Part shown: piece after piece, positions 10,756-19,150 of the stretch
Position numbering within the stretch: position 1 is the first letter of the stretch
Layout of the letters: each line of letters starts with the position of its first letter
Source: Schaalia odontolytica
GTDB taxonomy: Bacteria > Actinomycetota > Actinomycetes > Actinomycetales > Actinomycetaceae
Length of the DNA stretch: 64,000 nucleotides
Assembly (NCBI RefSeq): GCF_031191545.1
Contig: NZ_CP133472.1
Location: 1,364,001 to 1,428,000 of the forward strand
Direction of reading: 5' to 3'
The notes under the pieces: generated by a model
What the model was told of the DNA's origin: nothing
Database searches by the model: none
What the model saw: only the letters and a program-made list of their open reading frames with translations
Made by a program: the position numbers and the translations under genes

Positions 10756-11080
10756 GGATAGGTTAGGTTCGCATTCAGAACGTCATAACCTATCCGGAGT
10801 GTTATCTCCGATCCGGTTTGTTATCTCCGATCCGGATTGGGAGCCTGCCAGCGACGGCGAGGCGGGTGCTTCGGGGCGCGCGGGGTATGTCGCCATGAGA
10901 GGCATCGGAATGGTGGGCTGTTGGTTCGCACGGCGAAGGAGCGGTGCTCCGGGGTGGGTTTTGCACGCCGATGGGTTATGTACGCGGATAGGATATTGCT
11001 ATATGGATAGGTTATGAGGATGCGGATAGCTTATTGACCTATCCGCATCGCGATAACCTATCCGCATCGTCGCAACCTAT
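10756..11080. repeat. Cluster of GGATAGGTTA / CCTATCC inverted repeats
   Basis: About 325 bp with many copies of GGATAGGTTA, GCGGATAG and their complements. Two clear dyads are visible. At 10756-10765/10786-10795, perfect 10-bp arms (GGATAGGTTA) flank 20 bp. At 11005-11029/11039-11063, 25-bp arms with only a central 3-base mismatch flank a 9-nt loop. Further CCTATCCGC copies follow up to about 11080. Related GATCCGG-containing copies lie at 10800-10840. Function unknown: either a multi-site operator/binding array or a miniature palindromic element. Confidence 0.65.
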
Positions 11081-11377
11081 CCGCGTGCTTCCTGCCTATG
11101 TGAGAAGGATCGGTCCTCCGGATATCCGCCATCCAAGGGCCCGTGCTCAGGTCGAGCTGCCCGAGCCTCACATGGCCAGGCTGCCGCCGACGGGCATCGT
11201 GGTCGGGCCTCGGCACTGTCCAGGGCACAATGAGTGGCTTTTGGCCTCCAAATTCATGACAATGCTTGTTGGGGTGAGGTATGCACCCGATCGGGAACAT
11301 TCAACACCTTCTGATCGTGTTGATTCGTCCCGATGGGTTGAATCCTCTGACACCTTGTCAGGCTTTCTTGCTCTGTG

Positions 11378-11831
11378 GTGAAACTGGTGGCACCTTTGTT
11401 GGTGCTCTTTCTCTCTGGGGTGCAACCGTTGGCACCTTTGTTGCTGGATGGGTGATGCAATCTGAAGGTCGCAGTGAACTGCTGATACTCACCCACGTTG
11501 TGGTGAAACTGGTGGCACCTTTGTTGGTGCTCTTTCTCTCTGGGGTGCAACCGTTGGCACCTTTGTTGCTGGATGGGTGATGCAATCTGAAGGTCGCAGT
11601 GAACTGCTGATACTCACCCACGTTGTGGTGAAACTGGTGGCACCTTTGTTGGTGCTTCTTCTCTCTGGGGTGCAACCGTTGGCACCTTTGTCGGTGCTTT
11701 TTCCCTTGGATTGCAACCGTTGGCACCTCTGTTGATCATAAACGGCTGTTTTTGGGGCATTTTTCGCCGACAGAGGTGCTGGGGGTTTCATCCAGCAGCC
11801 TGTGTCTCCCGACGGTGGTGGCACTGGTTTC
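11378..11831. repeat. 42-nt-period composite inverted repeat array (copy 1)
   Basis: Direct-orientation units of the form GTGAAACTGGTGGCACC or GTGCAACCGTTGGCACC start at 11378, 11420, 11503, 11545, 11628, 11670 and about 11712, spaced 42 nt or about twice that. Within this lies a 125-bp tandem repeat (starts 11378, 11503, 11628). A centre with GGCTGTTTTTGGGGC at about 11745 follows. Units in the opposite orientation come after it (GGTGCTGGGGGTTTC at 11775, GGTGGCACTGGTTTC at 11817), again 42 nt apart. The same architecture recurs at 40227-41475. No supported coding function. Confidence 0.75.
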
Positions 11832-11935
11832 ATCTGCTTGTAGATGAGTCCGGTGAGAGGCATCGCTGATTTCAGCGGGACGCTACTCGATGCCACCGTT
11901 ATCTAGCAAGGATGCTGTCTAGGTTCTAGTGGTGG

Positions 11936-12184
11936 TTGCAACGGATCTTGGTGAAGGAATTCGTCGTGGCCGGTGTTGGTCGTGTTTTTCAGGGGGTTGA
12001 GTACCCCTCCCGACGTGAGGCGTGTCAGGCTCGACATCGGGAGTATGTCCGGGCTCTTGCTGATGGTTTGAACGTCACGCAGGCAGCTCATGCTGTTGGT
12101 GCCTCGAAGTGGACAGGCAAGGTCAGGACCGGGGTGCGTTGCGGATGTGGTGGCAGAACGATTGCCCCAGCGAGGTCAGAATAG
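11936..12184 (+). pseudogene. Remnant of IS30-like transposase N-terminus
   Basis: An 82-codon frame. Residues about 27-60 (RHREYVRALADGLNVTQAAH, then a VGASKWTGKVRTG-like helix) look like the N-terminal helix-turn-helix of IS30-family transposases. The frame ends after the HTH, and no DDE catalytic core is visible downstream. I read it as a decayed insertion-sequence fragment. The assignment rests on pattern resemblance only, and no terminal inverted repeats were identified. 12185-12566 shows nothing that I can support. Confidence 0.4.
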
Positions 12185-12566
12185 TTGAGAATTGGGAGTT
12201 TTTGATGCGCTGGGTCGATGGATGTTTCATCGTGCCGTGCCGTGCCGTGCCGCGCCGCGCCGTGTGTCATGGCGGGGTGTTGTTTCGATTATGCCCGTGA
12301 TGTTGCTGAGGCTTCTGCGGAGGAAATGTTCCTTAGTCGGCTTGTCGTTGACTAAAACGGGATGCGACTCTCCTGTCACGAGCAAAATGCGTCAACACAG
12401 GCCGGTTGGAGCGGGAAAGCAGAGTTGTGTGCCGAAAGCGTTGTTGCGTGGTCTTGGTTGGGTGGGCTATGTGCTGAGGTTCGTGCCGCGTGGCTCTTGC
12501 TAGGTGAGTTCTATCCCAAGCGCCCCTGTCGCGCTCGGTACGCCGCGGGCTCGCCACGCGGGCACA

Positions 12567-12595
12567 ACAAAACCGCCCGGCGCAGCGCCGGGCGG
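12567..12595 (-). terminator. Intrinsic terminator of tRNA-Gly
   Basis: On the minus strand a 10-bp perfect stem (CCGCCCGGCG / CGCCGGGCGG) with a 3-nt loop is followed by TTTTGTTG, right after the tRNA 3' end. Confidence 0.85.
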
Positions 12596-12598
12596 GAG

Positions 12599-12672
12599 TG
12601 GAGCGGGCGACGGGAATCGAACCCGCCTCTGAAGCTTGGGAAGCTTCCATTCTACCGATGAACTACGCCCGC
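12599..12672 (-). tRNA. tRNA-Gly (anticodon CCC)
   Basis: The minus strand folds as a standard cloverleaf. The acceptor is GCGGGCG/CGCCCGC, the anticodon stem GAAGC/GCTTC has loop TTCCCAA (anticodon CCC), and the T-arm carries GGTTCGATTCC. Discriminator U73, and a 3' CCA is encoded (12599-12601). Confidence 0.95.
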
Positions 12673-12785
12673 AATTCATCGCCCCGAAGGAATCGACCCG
12701 TCGATCATATCCTCACGCCGGACAGCCGCGCAACCGGCGTCGGTTGGGTTGCTCTGCGGGTTGGCCGGATGGGGTGTGATGAGTA

Positions 12786-13085
12786 GTGGTGTTGGCGTGC
12801 CGAGTGTATGGGTAGTCGGGTGGCACGGCCGCTATCCGGTGCGTCAACCCTGGTTTGAGTCCCGGGGCGTGCGGTGGATGCGTGGTGAGTCCCGGGGCGT
12901 GCGGTGGATGCGTGGTGAGTCCCGGGGTGGTTGGTGTTGACGTGCCGAGTGTATGGGTAGTCGGGCGGCAGGGGTGGCTATCGGCCGCGCCAACCTGTGG
13001 GTTGAGCCCCAGGCGTGTGGCTGATGCGTGGTGAGTCCCGGGGTGTGCGGTGGAAGTGTGGTGAGTCTCGGAGTGTGCGGAGGAT
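12786..13085. repeat. 30-nt tandem repeats inside a ~150-bp direct duplication
   Basis: The segment beginning GTGTTGGCGTGCCGAGTGTA at about 12787 recurs with substitutions at about 12936. Each copy leads into 30-nt units of the form GAGTCCCGGGGCGTGCGGTG followed by GATGCGTGGT, with two perfect and several diverged copies up to about 13085. No ribosome-binding site or conserved protein feature is seen. Probably non-coding, decaying repeat DNA continuing the gene-free region from 10183. Confidence 0.6.
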
Positions 13086-13349
13086 GCCTCACGGTGCGCA
13101 CGTCGTAGCCTGTCGAGGCTGGTGAGCCCCGGGGCGTCCGGCGGATGGGAGCACGACGGGTGGCGACGGTGGTGTGTGGGCTGCCCGGATAGCCGCGCAA
13201 CCGGTGTCATGATGGGTGCATTCAATGCGCAACTCGCCTCCCCGTCGCTGCGCCGCCGTCTGCGATCGCTGCGCCGCCGTCTGCGATCCCTGCGCAGTGT
13301 GCTCCCGCAGGCCAGATACACTGGGGTCGCCCAACTGATTGGAGTTCCC

Positions 13350-13769
13350 ATGCCTCGTCCCGTGGTGGCGGCCGCGATTGTCGATTCGCTGAGTGCGCCC
13401 ACGATGCTGCTCGCATGCTCGCGCGCGTATCCCGAGGAGCTGCGCGGCCAATTCGAGCTGCCCGGAGGCAAGGTAGAGGAGGGCGAAGACCCCGAGGCCG
13501 CCCTTGAGCGCGAGATCGTCGAGGAGCTCGGCACCCACCTGATCATCGGCGAGCGCGTGTGTCCCGAGGGTGGGCAGTGGTGGCCGATCCTGGGAGGGCG
13601 CGTCATGGGCGTGTGGCTCGCCGAGGTCGCGCCAGGCTCGCGGGCTCCGAGCGCGGGTGTCGATCACCTGGAGGCCCGGTGGGTCCCGCTGGCCGACCTG
13701 GGTGATCTGCCGTGGATCGTCGCCGATCTGCCGATCGTCGAGGCCGTGGTCGCCCGATGCGTTCGCTGA
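13350..13769 (+). CDS. Nudix hydrolase, MutT-like
   Basis: 139 aa, a typical single-domain MutT size. The family hydrolyses nucleoside diphosphates linked to another moiety; MutT members remove oxidised dGTP. The Nudix box is present with all expected residues (GGKVEEGED ... REIVEELG), preceded by QFELPGG and followed by a WVPLADLGDLPW segment usual for MutT/CTP-pyrophosphohydrolase-like members. ATG at 13350 is chosen because GGAG lies 5 nt upstream. The frame extends further 5' but without family resemblance. The substrate cannot be decided from sequence. Confidence 0.88.
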   Translation: MPRPVVAAAIVDSLSAPTMLLACSRAYPEELRGQFELPGGKVEEGEDPEAALEREIVEELGTHLIIGERVCPEGGQWWPILGGRVMGVWLAEVAPGSRAPSAGVDHLEARWVPLADLGDLPWIVADLPIVEAVVARCVR

Positions 13770-13863
13770 CGTTCCGGAGCTAGTCGGCTCTGCGTGCGCG
13801 CCGCATGACGTGTCGCGTCGCACGCCGCGCGAATGCGCAGCGCAACCCCCGAGCCTGCATCAT

Positions 13864-13900
13864 TTGACGACACATAGGGCAATGGTGTCAGAATGTGCGC
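13864..13900 (+). promoter_or_regulatory. Putative leaderless promoter with overlapping operator of the TetR gene
   Basis: TTGACG (13864-13869) and CAGAAT (13889-13894) form a possible -35/-10 pair with a 19-nt spacer; the ATG follows 6 nt after the -10. An imperfect dyad (TGACGACAC ... GTGTCA, 13865-13890) overlaps the promoter and would suit autoregulation by the TetR protein. Inference from position only. Confidence 0.4.
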
Positions 13901-14539
13901 ATGCCGAAGATTATTGGGGAGTCCCTCGCCTCTCACCGCGAGCTGACCCGTGCGCGCCTCTTCGAGGCTCTCGGGACGCTCATGGGGGAGCAGTCCTTCG
14001 AGTCGATCACCATGAGTCAGATCGCCGAGCGCGCGGGCGTCGGACGCACGGCGGTCTACAACCATTTCGCGGACAAAGAGGTGCTCCTGCTCGCCTATAT
14101 GCGCGAGGTGACGACTGAGTTCGCGCGTGTCCTGACGCGGTGCCTCGAGGCCGAGCCGGATCCCCTCATGCGCCTGCGCATCTATATTCGCTCCCACCTG
14201 CAGATGATCGGCCGCTACCACGTGAAGGCCGGCATGGGTTTGCGCCGTCATATGTCCGGGCGCGGAGCCTCCCACCTCCATGACCATGCGGGCCTCGTCG
14301 GCGAGGTGCTCATCGGTATTCTCGACGAGGCCATGGATCGCGGGCTGATTGCAGAACAGAACACACTCGGCGCGGTTCACCTCATCCACGCGACTCTGCA
14401 GGGCCAGCGCCTTCCCAAGGATCCGGTGCATCGCGAGTCTGCGCTCGTCCTAGTAGAGACCTTTATTTTGCGAGGCCTGGGTGCCTCGGAGAAGAACGTG
14501 CGTCAGGTCACTGCCTCCGCTCTCCCTTCAGGGGAATAG
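13901..14539 (+). CDS. TetR/AcrR-family transcriptional regulator
   Basis: 212 aa from the ATG. The N-terminal DNA-binding domain has the TetR helix-turn-helix (ITMSQIAERAGVGRTAVYNH). The C-terminal ligand-binding domain is helical and divergent. It lies alone between a Nudix gene and trxA, so no obvious target is linked except possibly itself. The GTG two codons upstream (13895) is an alternative start; the ATG is preferred because of the promoter spacing. Confidence 0.9.
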   Translation: MPKIIGESLASHRELTRARLFEALGTLMGEQSFESITMSQIAERAGVGRTAVYNHFADKEVLLLAYMREVTTEFARVLTRCLEAEPDPLMRLRIYIRSHLQMIGRYHVKAGMGLRRHMSGRGASHLHDHAGLVGEVLIGILDEAMDRGLIAEQNTLGAVHLIHATLQGQRLPKDPVHRESALVLVETFILRGLGASEKNVRQVTASALPSGE

Positions 14540-14633
14540 AGGGCGCGCCGCGCCCGTTGAATAGAACAGTTCACGCGAGGCCCCACGCCCCGCCCCAACG
14601 ACCGTCGGATAAGCCGGCGACAACAGGAGAATC

Positions 14634-14999
14634 ATGGCTACCGTCACCCTCACGCAGGAAAACTTCGAGCAGACTGTGTCTGGCGAGGGCATCGTCCTCG
14701 TCGATTTCTGGGCGACCTGGTGCGGCCCGTGCCGCCAGTTCGGCCCCATCTTCGAAGAAGCCTCCGAGAAGTACCCGGACGTCGTGTTCGGCAAGATCGA
14801 CACGGATGACCAGCAGCAGCTGGCGATGGCCGCGCAGATCACCTCGATCCCGACCCTCATGGCGTTCCGCGATGGCGTCGCGGTGTTCCGCCAGTCCGGT
14901 GCCCTGCCGCTGTCCGCGCTGGAGGACCTGATCTCCCAGATCCAGAACCTGGACATGGACGACGTGCGCAAGAAGATCGCCGAGTCCGAGCAGAAGTGA
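14634..14999 (+). CDS. trxA: Thioredoxin
   Basis: 121 aa. Cytoplasmic dithiol-disulfide reductant. The active site WCGPC is at residues 29-33 (C30, C33), with VDFWATWCGPCRQ context and a cis-Pro segment (SIPTLMAF). Compared with classical thioredoxin it has a C-terminal extension of about 15 charged residues (DMDDVRKKIAESEQK). The single gene ends at a strong bidirectional hairpin. Confidence 0.95.
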   Translation: MATVTLTQENFEQTVSGEGIVLVDFWATWCGPCRQFGPIFEEASEKYPDVVFGKIDTDDQQQLAMAAQITSIPTLMAFRDGVAVFRQSGALPLSALEDLISQIQNLDMDDVRKKIAESEQK

Positions 15000-15019
15000 C
15001 CGCGCGCAACTAGCTGACA

Positions 15020-15048
15020 GGGCCCCGAGGCGTCACGCCTCGGGGCCC
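15020..15048 (+). terminator. Bidirectional hairpin between trxA and GNAT gene
   Basis: Near-perfect 13-14 bp stem (GGGCCCCGAGGCG / CGCCTCGGGGCCC) with a minimal loop, placed between two convergent genes. Likely terminates both. Confidence 0.75.
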
Positions 15049-15067
15049 TCATCTATGTCCGCACCGC

Positions 15068-15682
15068 TCAGGCATCGAGCGCTCGCGGGAGGCGTCGCGT
15101 AATCAGCTCGTGGTCGGCGTGATTGCCCACCATGAAGGAGTATTCGCCGACGACCTCGAAACCGTGCCGGGCATAGAAACGCTGAGCGCCGTAGTTTTCG
15201 CTCCACACTCCGATCCACAGGGTGCGCGGACCGTCGCGCTCGAGCCACTGAAGCGCGGTGTTGAGCAGGGAAGTCCCGCGGCCGCCACCCTGGTGGCCCT
15301 CCAGGATGTAGAGGCGCTGGATCTCCCCGTCGCCCGGCCCCGCGTCCGGGTGGGGCAGGTGCGCGGGACAGGCGGTCACGTAGCCGATGAATGACTGAGA
15401 ATCCGACGAGGTTGGGGCCTCGGAAGCGGGATCCGGCGCGGTCGGGTGGTCGGCCGTGGAGGAGTCGGGCTGTGCGGCGGCCTCGCTCGCGTCGTCGATG
15501 AGCAGCCACGTCGCCCGGTGAGGATCCTCGAGCTCAGCGCGAAGAACGCCCGGGGAGTATTCCTCGTCGAGGAAGGCCGCCAGATCAGCGGGGTCGTAGA
15601 GGTGGCCGAAAGTCTGCGTGAAACAGGTGCGCGAGAGGGTGGACAGTGCCTCGGCGTCTGCGGGGGTGGCGCGGCGGATCAT
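15068..15682 (-). CDS. GNAT-family N-acetyltransferase
   Basis: 204 aa. Acetyl-CoA-dependent acetylation of an amine; substrate unknown. The N-terminus (IRRATPADAEALSTL) and the acetyl-CoA loop (LEGHQGGGRGTSLL) followed by a RFYARHGFEVVGEYSF segment are characteristic. A Ser/Asp/Pro-rich insertion of about 30 residues splits the fold near residues 68-98, unusual for the family. The pattern of the C-terminal half resembles PaiA/spermidine acetyltransferases, but I would not assign that substrate. Confidence 0.85.
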   Translation of the reverse strand: MIRRATPADAEALSTLSRTCFTQTFGHLYDPADLAAFLDEEYSPGVLRAELEDPHRATWLLIDDASEAAAQPDSSTADHPTAPDPASEAPTSSDSQSFIGYVTACPAHLPHPDAGPGDGEIQRLYILEGHQGGGRGTSLLNTALQWLERDGPRTLWIGVWSENYGAQRFYARHGFEVVGEYSFMVGNHADHELITRRLPRALDA

Positions 15683-15845
15683 GGACTGCCTTTCGTTGGT
15701 GTGTTACCCATGGTAGGGGGTCGTGTGCTCGCCGCCCACCCGGCGGCGCGGCCCCTGAAATTACCCTGAGAAGATGGGGATGCGTTGCTGCGTGGATGAG
15801 GCGCACCTTACAATTGAGCAACGCCGTTCATCGAAGGAGGCCCAC

Positions 15846-16910
15846 GTGGCGCACAAGACCCGCACCGCTCAAGTGCTCGACGTTATCAAGGTTCTCGCCT
15901 GGGTAGTTATCGCCGTGTCCTTGGTGAAGTTCGCGTTCTTCCCCGCAGCCGCGGAGGATGAGGGAGGCGATGGTATCGAACCGGGTGGCAACTTCGGGCA
16001 GATGACGATCGGGGTTGGCCGCGCCGACATTACGAACACGGTGAGCGTGACGGGAACGATCCAAGCCGACGAGCCGGTCGTCGCCCGCGCGACTCTTGAC
16101 GGCAACGTCGTGCGCACCTTCGTCAACGATGGCGACACGATCTCCAAGGGTGACGCCATCGTCCAGATCCGCAAGGAATTCCCGGGCGAGACCCGACAGG
16201 TCACCGACGAGGAAGGCAACGTGAACGTCGAGACCTCCGAGCCGACCTACAAGTACGAAACCGTCGTGTCCCCCGGCGATGGGACGGTGTCGACGGGTGT
16301 GCTCGTCGGCCAGCAGTTCGCGATCGGCGACACGGTCGCGACGATCGCACCCGCGACCTTCTCCGCGGTCGCCTCGCTCAGCGCGGATCAGATGTACCGC
16401 CTCCAGGACGCTCCTTCGACGGCCACGGTCACCATTAAGAACGGCCCTGCGCCCTTCGAGTGCTCGGGCGTCAAGCTGGTGAGCCCGACCAGCAAGCAGC
16501 AGGATCCCAAGACGAATGCGGGGAACGACAACGGTGCTTCGGCCTCGACGGACCTGAAGGCGCGCTGCGCGATCCCCTCCGATCAGACGGTTTTTGCGGG
16601 CCTGCAGGTGACCCTCGAGATGACGGCCGGATCGGCGACGAATGTCCTTGCGGTGCCGATCTCCGCGGTCGAGGGGCGCTACCAATCCGGATCCGTCTAC
16701 CTGCCGACCTCCGACCCGTCCAAGCCGGACAAGCGCGCCGTCACCCTGGGGATCACGGATGGCAAGATGATCGAGGTCAAGGAGGGCCTGACGGAAGGCG
16801 AGGAGATCCTCGAGTTCACCCCGACCTCGAACAAGGACAACGAGGATGGCCCTTCCGGCCCCTACGGTGGCATGGCCGGAGGCGTGGGCGACACGGCGGG
16901 CACGCGATGA
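15846..16910 (+). CDS. Membrane-fusion-type adaptor of an ABC exporter
   Basis: 354 aa from a GTG preceded by GAAGGAGG; longer upstream frame starts lack a site. One N-terminal membrane helix (about residues 15-35) anchors an extracytoplasmic HlyD/MacA-like domain. It includes a biotinyl-lipoyl-like half-motif (VVRTFVNDGDTISKGDAI), a beta-barrel region and a C-terminal segment (NVLAVPISAVEGRYQSGSVY) as in MacA-type adaptors. The stop overlaps the ATG of the ATPase gene (ATGA). With the next two genes it forms a MacAB-like tripartite exporter. In a Gram-positive the adaptor probably works in the wall zone, and the cargo is unknown. Confidence 0.88.
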   Translation: MAHKTRTAQVLDVIKVLAWVVIAVSLVKFAFFPAAAEDEGGDGIEPGGNFGQMTIGVGRADITNTVSVTGTIQADEPVVARATLDGNVVRTFVNDGDTISKGDAIVQIRKEFPGETRQVTDEEGNVNVETSEPTYKYETVVSPGDGTVSTGVLVGQQFAIGDTVATIAPATFSAVASLSADQMYRLQDAPSTATVTIKNGPAPFECSGVKLVSPTSKQQDPKTNAGNDNGASASTDLKARCAIPSDQTVFAGLQVTLEMTAGSATNVLAVPISAVEGRYQSGSVYLPTSDPSKPDKRAVTLGITDGKMIEVKEGLTEGEEILEFTPTSNKDNEDGPSGPYGGMAGGVGDTAGTR

Positions 16911-17743
16911 GTCTCGTGTGCCTGCGGGACGTGACCCGCACGGTGACCCTACCTGACGGGGAGGACCTACACATTCTGCGCGGCGTCAACCTGGACGTCG
17001 CCCAGGGTGAGCACGTCTCCATCGTGGGCCGCTCGGGCACCGGCAAGTCCACGATGCTCAACATCATCGGCCTGCTGGATACCCCCACCTCGGGAACCTA
17101 CGAGCTGGACGGCGTGGACACGACGCGCCTGGGCGAGGGGCGCCGCGCGCGCATGCGAGGGGAAGACTTCGGCTTCGTGTTCCAGCAGTTCAACATCTTT
17201 TCTGCGCGCACGGCCGCCGAAAACGTCGAGGTTCCCCTCCTGTACGCTCCCGGCCCGCAGCTGCTGCGAAGGCGCTCGATCGCCATCGACATGCTCGATC
17301 GCGTTGGCCTGAGCGAGCGCGCGGACTCCTACCCGGGCGAGATGAGCGGCGGCGAACAGCAGCGCATCGCGATCGCGCGCGCCCTGGTGCGCCGCCCGCG
17401 AGTCATCCTCGCCGACGAGCCGACGGGGGCCCTCGACCCGGACACCGGCCGCCTCGTGATGGCCCTCTTGGAGGAGGTTGCCCGCGAATCCAACGCCGCG
17501 CTCATCGTCATTACGCACGACATGGCCGTGGCCGCGCGGGCATCGCGGGCCTACGAGCTCTACGACGGCACCCTGCACGAGGTCGAGGACCCCTCCGCTC
17601 TCGCTGACCGCGGGGAGGCTGAGCACTCGGGTGAGCAGGCGGTGGCAGGTCCCGCGTCAGCCGAGCCTCCGTTGCCGCCCGAGGCAGACCCGGTAGCCGA
17701 GCGGGCCTCGTCCCCCTTGACGTCGCAGGAGGGTGAGCTGTGA
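16907..17743 (+). CDS. ABC transporter ATP-binding protein (MacB/LolD type)
   Basis: 278 aa from the ATG overlapping the adaptor stop; the frame runs further upstream but only through the adaptor gene. Walker A GRSGTGKST, Q-loop FVFQQFN, signature MSGGEQQR, Walker B VILADEPTGALD and switch His in ITHDM are all intact. A C-terminal tail of about 55 residues, rich in Glu/Pro/Ala, is extra to the domain. It energises the FtsX-type permease encoded next, whose GTG overlaps this stop. Confidence 0.95.
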   Translation: MSLVCLRDVTRTVTLPDGEDLHILRGVNLDVAQGEHVSIVGRSGTGKSTMLNIIGLLDTPTSGTYELDGVDTTRLGEGRRARMRGEDFGFVFQQFNIFSARTAAENVEVPLLYAPGPQLLRRRSIAIDMLDRVGLSERADSYPGEMSGGEQQRIAIARALVRRPRVILADEPTGALDPDTGRLVMALLEEVARESNAALIVITHDMAVAARASRAYELYDGTLHEVEDPSALADRGEAEHSGEQAVAGPASAEPPLPPEADPVAERASSPLTSQEGEL

Positions 17744-19071
17744 ACGCTGTCAGTCAGATCCTGGGTGCCCTCATCGAGGCCTGGGGTGAGGTAAAGGTCC
17801 AGAAGGCGCGCGTCGTCCTGTCGCTCGTCGGCGTGGTCGCGGCCGTGGCCGCCATGACGATCGTCATCGCGCTCGGCGACCTCATCCTGCAATCCTCGCG
17901 CGAACTCGCCGAACTCTACGAGGGCCGCTCCGTCACCCTGCGCCTGAACCCCGAAAACTCCTCGTCCAACTCGGCGGCGTCGGCATCGAGCGGCCCCTAC
18001 CAGGACACGAGCGGCCCCTCCTCGCCCGACGGCGCGCAGGCCGCCAAGCGACCCGACGATAAGGACGCCGTCGGCGAGGCAATGACGACCCTTGCTGAGC
18101 GCACGGACATCCACTACTGGTCGCGTTTCTCCAGCGGCAGTGGCGATATCGTCGAGGTGCGCCAGGCGAGGGCCAGCGGCCAGTTCCGCGGCTATCCCCT
18201 CGCAAACATTGCCGACATGATCGACGGCGTGACATTCCAGGGTGTGGACCCCTCCTATGAGGTCATCTTCCGAACGCGCTTGCTGGCCGGACGCTGGGTG
18301 TCCCAGGCCGACGCGGATCAGCGGCTGACCCCCGTCGTCATCTCCGAAACGCTGTGGAAGCAGTTGGGTCGCGCACCCATCGACCAGGTTCCGATCGTCC
18401 TGCACACGAGCGACGGTACCGCGATGCGAGTCGTTGGCGTCACCAAGGCGACGAGCTCCTTCGATATGCCCACTGTGTTCGCCCACTACGACGCTGCCCG
18501 AGTCTCCTTCCCGCAGATGAGCTCTCCGTCCATGATCGCCTGGGTCGGCACCGAGAACGCCGATCAGGCCCGCGAGACACTGCCGCGCGCCCTGGCCTCG
18601 ATCCTTGGCGAGGGGTGGCGGGTCTCCATCTCCGGCGGGGAGCGCTTGGACACGGGTGAGGAACAGCTGGGCACGATCTCCACCGTCATCATGATCATCG
18701 GCGGCATCATCGTGTTCCTGGGCGCACTGGGCCTGCTTAACGTCGCGATCGTGACCGTGCGCCAGCGCGTGCGCGAGATCGGCATTCGCCGCGCAGTTGG
18801 TGCCTCCGCGACGCGCGTCTTCTTCGCCGTCTTCATGGAGTCGGTCGTCGCGACCTTCGTCGCCGGTGTCGTCGGTGTGGGTATCGCGGTCGTCGTCGTC
18901 CGCTTCCTGCCCCTTGAAGCGATGGGTGTCCACCTCAGTGATACGCCGGCGTTCCCTGCAGGCGCCGCTATCGCGGGTGTCGCGATATCGACGAGCATCG
19001 GCGCGCTGTGTGGCATCATTCCGGCGTTCGCGGCTGTGCGTGTCAAGCCGATCGACGCGATCCGCTACTGA
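17740..19071 (+). CDS. ABC transporter permease (MacB/FtsX type)
   Basis: 443 aa starting at GTG overlapping the ATPase stop. N-terminal membrane helix (about residues 25-50), a large extracytoplasmic MacB_PCD-like domain (about 55-305), then three membrane helices of the FtsX domain, including TVRQRVREIGIRRAVGAS, the coupling segment conserved in this family. Mechanotransmission-type exporters of this class move peptides or lipids from the outer leaflet. Substrate unknown. Confidence 0.93.
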   Translation: MNAVSQILGALIEAWGEVKVQKARVVLSLVGVVAAVAAMTIVIALGDLILQSSRELAELYEGRSVTLRLNPENSSSNSAASASSGPYQDTSGPSSPDGAQAAKRPDDKDAVGEAMTTLAERTDIHYWSRFSSGSGDIVEVRQARASGQFRGYPLANIADMIDGVTFQGVDPSYEVIFRTRLLAGRWVSQADADQRLTPVVISETLWKQLGRAPIDQVPIVLHTSDGTAMRVVGVTKATSSFDMPTVFAHYDAARVSFPQMSSPSMIAWVGTENADQARETLPRALASILGEGWRVSISGGERLDTGEEQLGTISTVIMIIGGIIVFLGALGLLNVAIVTVRQRVREIGIRRAVGASATRVFFAVFMESVVATFVAGVVGVGIAVVVVRFLPLEAMGVHLSDTPAFPAGAAIAGVAISTSIGALCGIIPAFAAVRVKPIDAIRY

Positions 19072-19150
19072 GTGTCGATAAACGAGGCGGTGGTCCGCTT
19101 CCGCTTGTGCGCCCGTACCGTGGGGCTAGCCCCGGCCTCGTCCCTGCGCG

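Noticed and set aside
11281-11580. Short frames in the copy-1 repeat array
   Set aside because: Repeat-derived, no start signals, no protein features.
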